Made by a program: the position numbers and the translations under genes. A stretch of 19,975 nucleotides of DNA from contig CAYRXE010000016.1 in assembly GCA_964428205.1 (NCBI GenBank), positions 1 to 19,975 of the forward strand, written 5' to 3'. The notes under the pieces were generated by a model that saw only the letters and a list, made by a program, of their open reading frames with translations, was not told where the DNA came from and did not search any database. Source of the DNA: CAYRXE01 sp964428205. GTDB lineage: Bacteria > Patescibacteriota > Gracilibacteria > Peribacterales > Peribacteraceae. The first letter of the stretch is position 1. Every line of letters starts with the position of its first letter. Positions 19,641 through 19,975 of the stretch are shown here, piece after piece.

Positions 19641-19975
19641 GCTCCGAGGCTTTCTTCGCCGGGTAAATACCAAACACCAAGCCCGTGCCTACGGCCATCA
19701 CCACGGCTGCAACAATGGCACCAATGCTCAGCACAAAGCTGAACTGCCCAAGAACCTTTTCGGCGACGAGCGACAGAATCCATCCAAAGTACACACCCAG
19801 TACAATACCGATGATGCCTCCACTCACCGTGAGGGTAACGGCTTCGATGAGGAACTGGAACAGGATGTCATGACGACGTGCGCCCACGGCCTTACGCAGT
19901 CCAATTTCGCGCGTACGTTCGGTAACCGACACAAGCATGATGTTCATGATGCCAATGCCTCCTACAAGGAGACTG
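19609..19975 (-). CDS. MacB/FtsX-type ABC transporter permease, C-terminal part (runs off the window)
   Basis: The last ~121 residues of a permease are visible; the gene starts beyond 19975. The order is typical of the MacB-like family: LLVGGIGIMNIMLVSVTERTREIGLRKAVGARRHDI, where the helix end and the coupling motif TREIGLRKAVGA contact the ATPase. Three hydrophobic helices follow (IEAVTLTVSGGIIGIVLGVYFG, FSFVLSIGAIVAAVVMAVGTGLVFGIYPA), then the closing PAKKASELSPMEALRYE, an almost invariant family ending. Such permeases export peptides or lipoproteins, or act in envelope stress; the substrate is not predictable here. The 3' end overlaps the convergent EamA gene. Confidence 0.92.
   Translation of the reverse strand, partial: SLLVGGIGIMNIMLVSVTERTREIGLRKAVGARRHDILFQFLIEAVTLTVSGGIIGIVLGVYFGWILSLVAEKVLGQFSFVLSIGAIVAAVVMAVGTGLVFGIYPAKKASELSPMEALRYE

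Noticed and set aside
1..19975. CRISPR array, insertion sequence, prophage or integrase
   Set aside because: No regularly spaced repeats, transposase, integrase or phage structural genes are seen on either strand.

Overview
The window looks like chromosomal DNA of a small-genome bacterium with a cell wall, and most likely a member of the candidate phyla radiation (Patescibacteria), perhaps Peregrinibacteria. The pointers are short intergenic spaces, mixed house-keeping genes on both strands with little operon order, a sortase with sortable surface proteins, a DUF2157/GDYXXLXY pair, a TMTC-like membrane glycosyltransferase, and promoters sitting almost on top of start codons. The lineage is an inference from gene content, not a placement. 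UGA is used as a normal stop (tmk, prfA), so the Gracilibacteria/SR1 recoding does not apply. The assembly contains seven runs of exactly 100 N. Two of them are not real gaps: each is flanked by an exact 55-nt duplication, and deleting the N run plus one copy restores an intact reading frame.

Layout. 1-1495: terminator of an upstream gene, then tmk and folD (4-nt overlap). 1536-4154 (minus): DUF2157 membrane protein, GDYXXLXY protein and prfA (release factor 1, interrupted by a gap) read as one operon. 4234-6103 (plus): mnmA (3' end lost in a gap), a membrane-anchored sortase, and tRNA-Leu(UAA). 6121-7752 (minus): a TMTC-like multi-pass glycosyltransferase with C-terminal TPRs. 7786-8802 (plus): an EamA/DMT transporter. 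8804-9133 (minus): a small secreted Cys-rich protein. 9218-12346 (plus): carB. 12430-13425 (plus): greA with an acidic N-terminal extension, then a gap and the end of a charged coiled-coil protein. 13465-14445 (minus): holA.

14604-17611 (plus) is the most interesting part. Three tightly spaced genes encode (i) a membrane-anchored dockerin-like protein with two calcium-loop repeats, (ii) an exported protein with a cohesin-like domain, a Ser/Thr linker, a fibronectin type III domain and a C-terminal membrane anchor, and (iii) a cupredoxin-fold-like protein without the usual copper ligands, ending in a QPQTG + hydrophobic helix + RRKK sorting signal. A plausible reading is a cell-surface protein assembly held by cohesin-dockerin pairing, with the third member fixed by a sortase such as the one at 4775-5995. 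The upstream region carries a 16-bp perfect palindrome and an 8+8-bp inverted repeat.

17612-18014 holds a small unrecognised minus-strand gene with a palindrome over its promoter. 18015-18455 (minus) is an unrecognised gene with the strongest Shine-Dalgarno sequence in the window, flanked by 15-bp inverted repeats that would lie at the two ends of its mRNA. Then follow tRNA-Tyr(GUA), a second EamA transporter, and the 3' end of a MacB/FtsX-type ABC permease running off the window.
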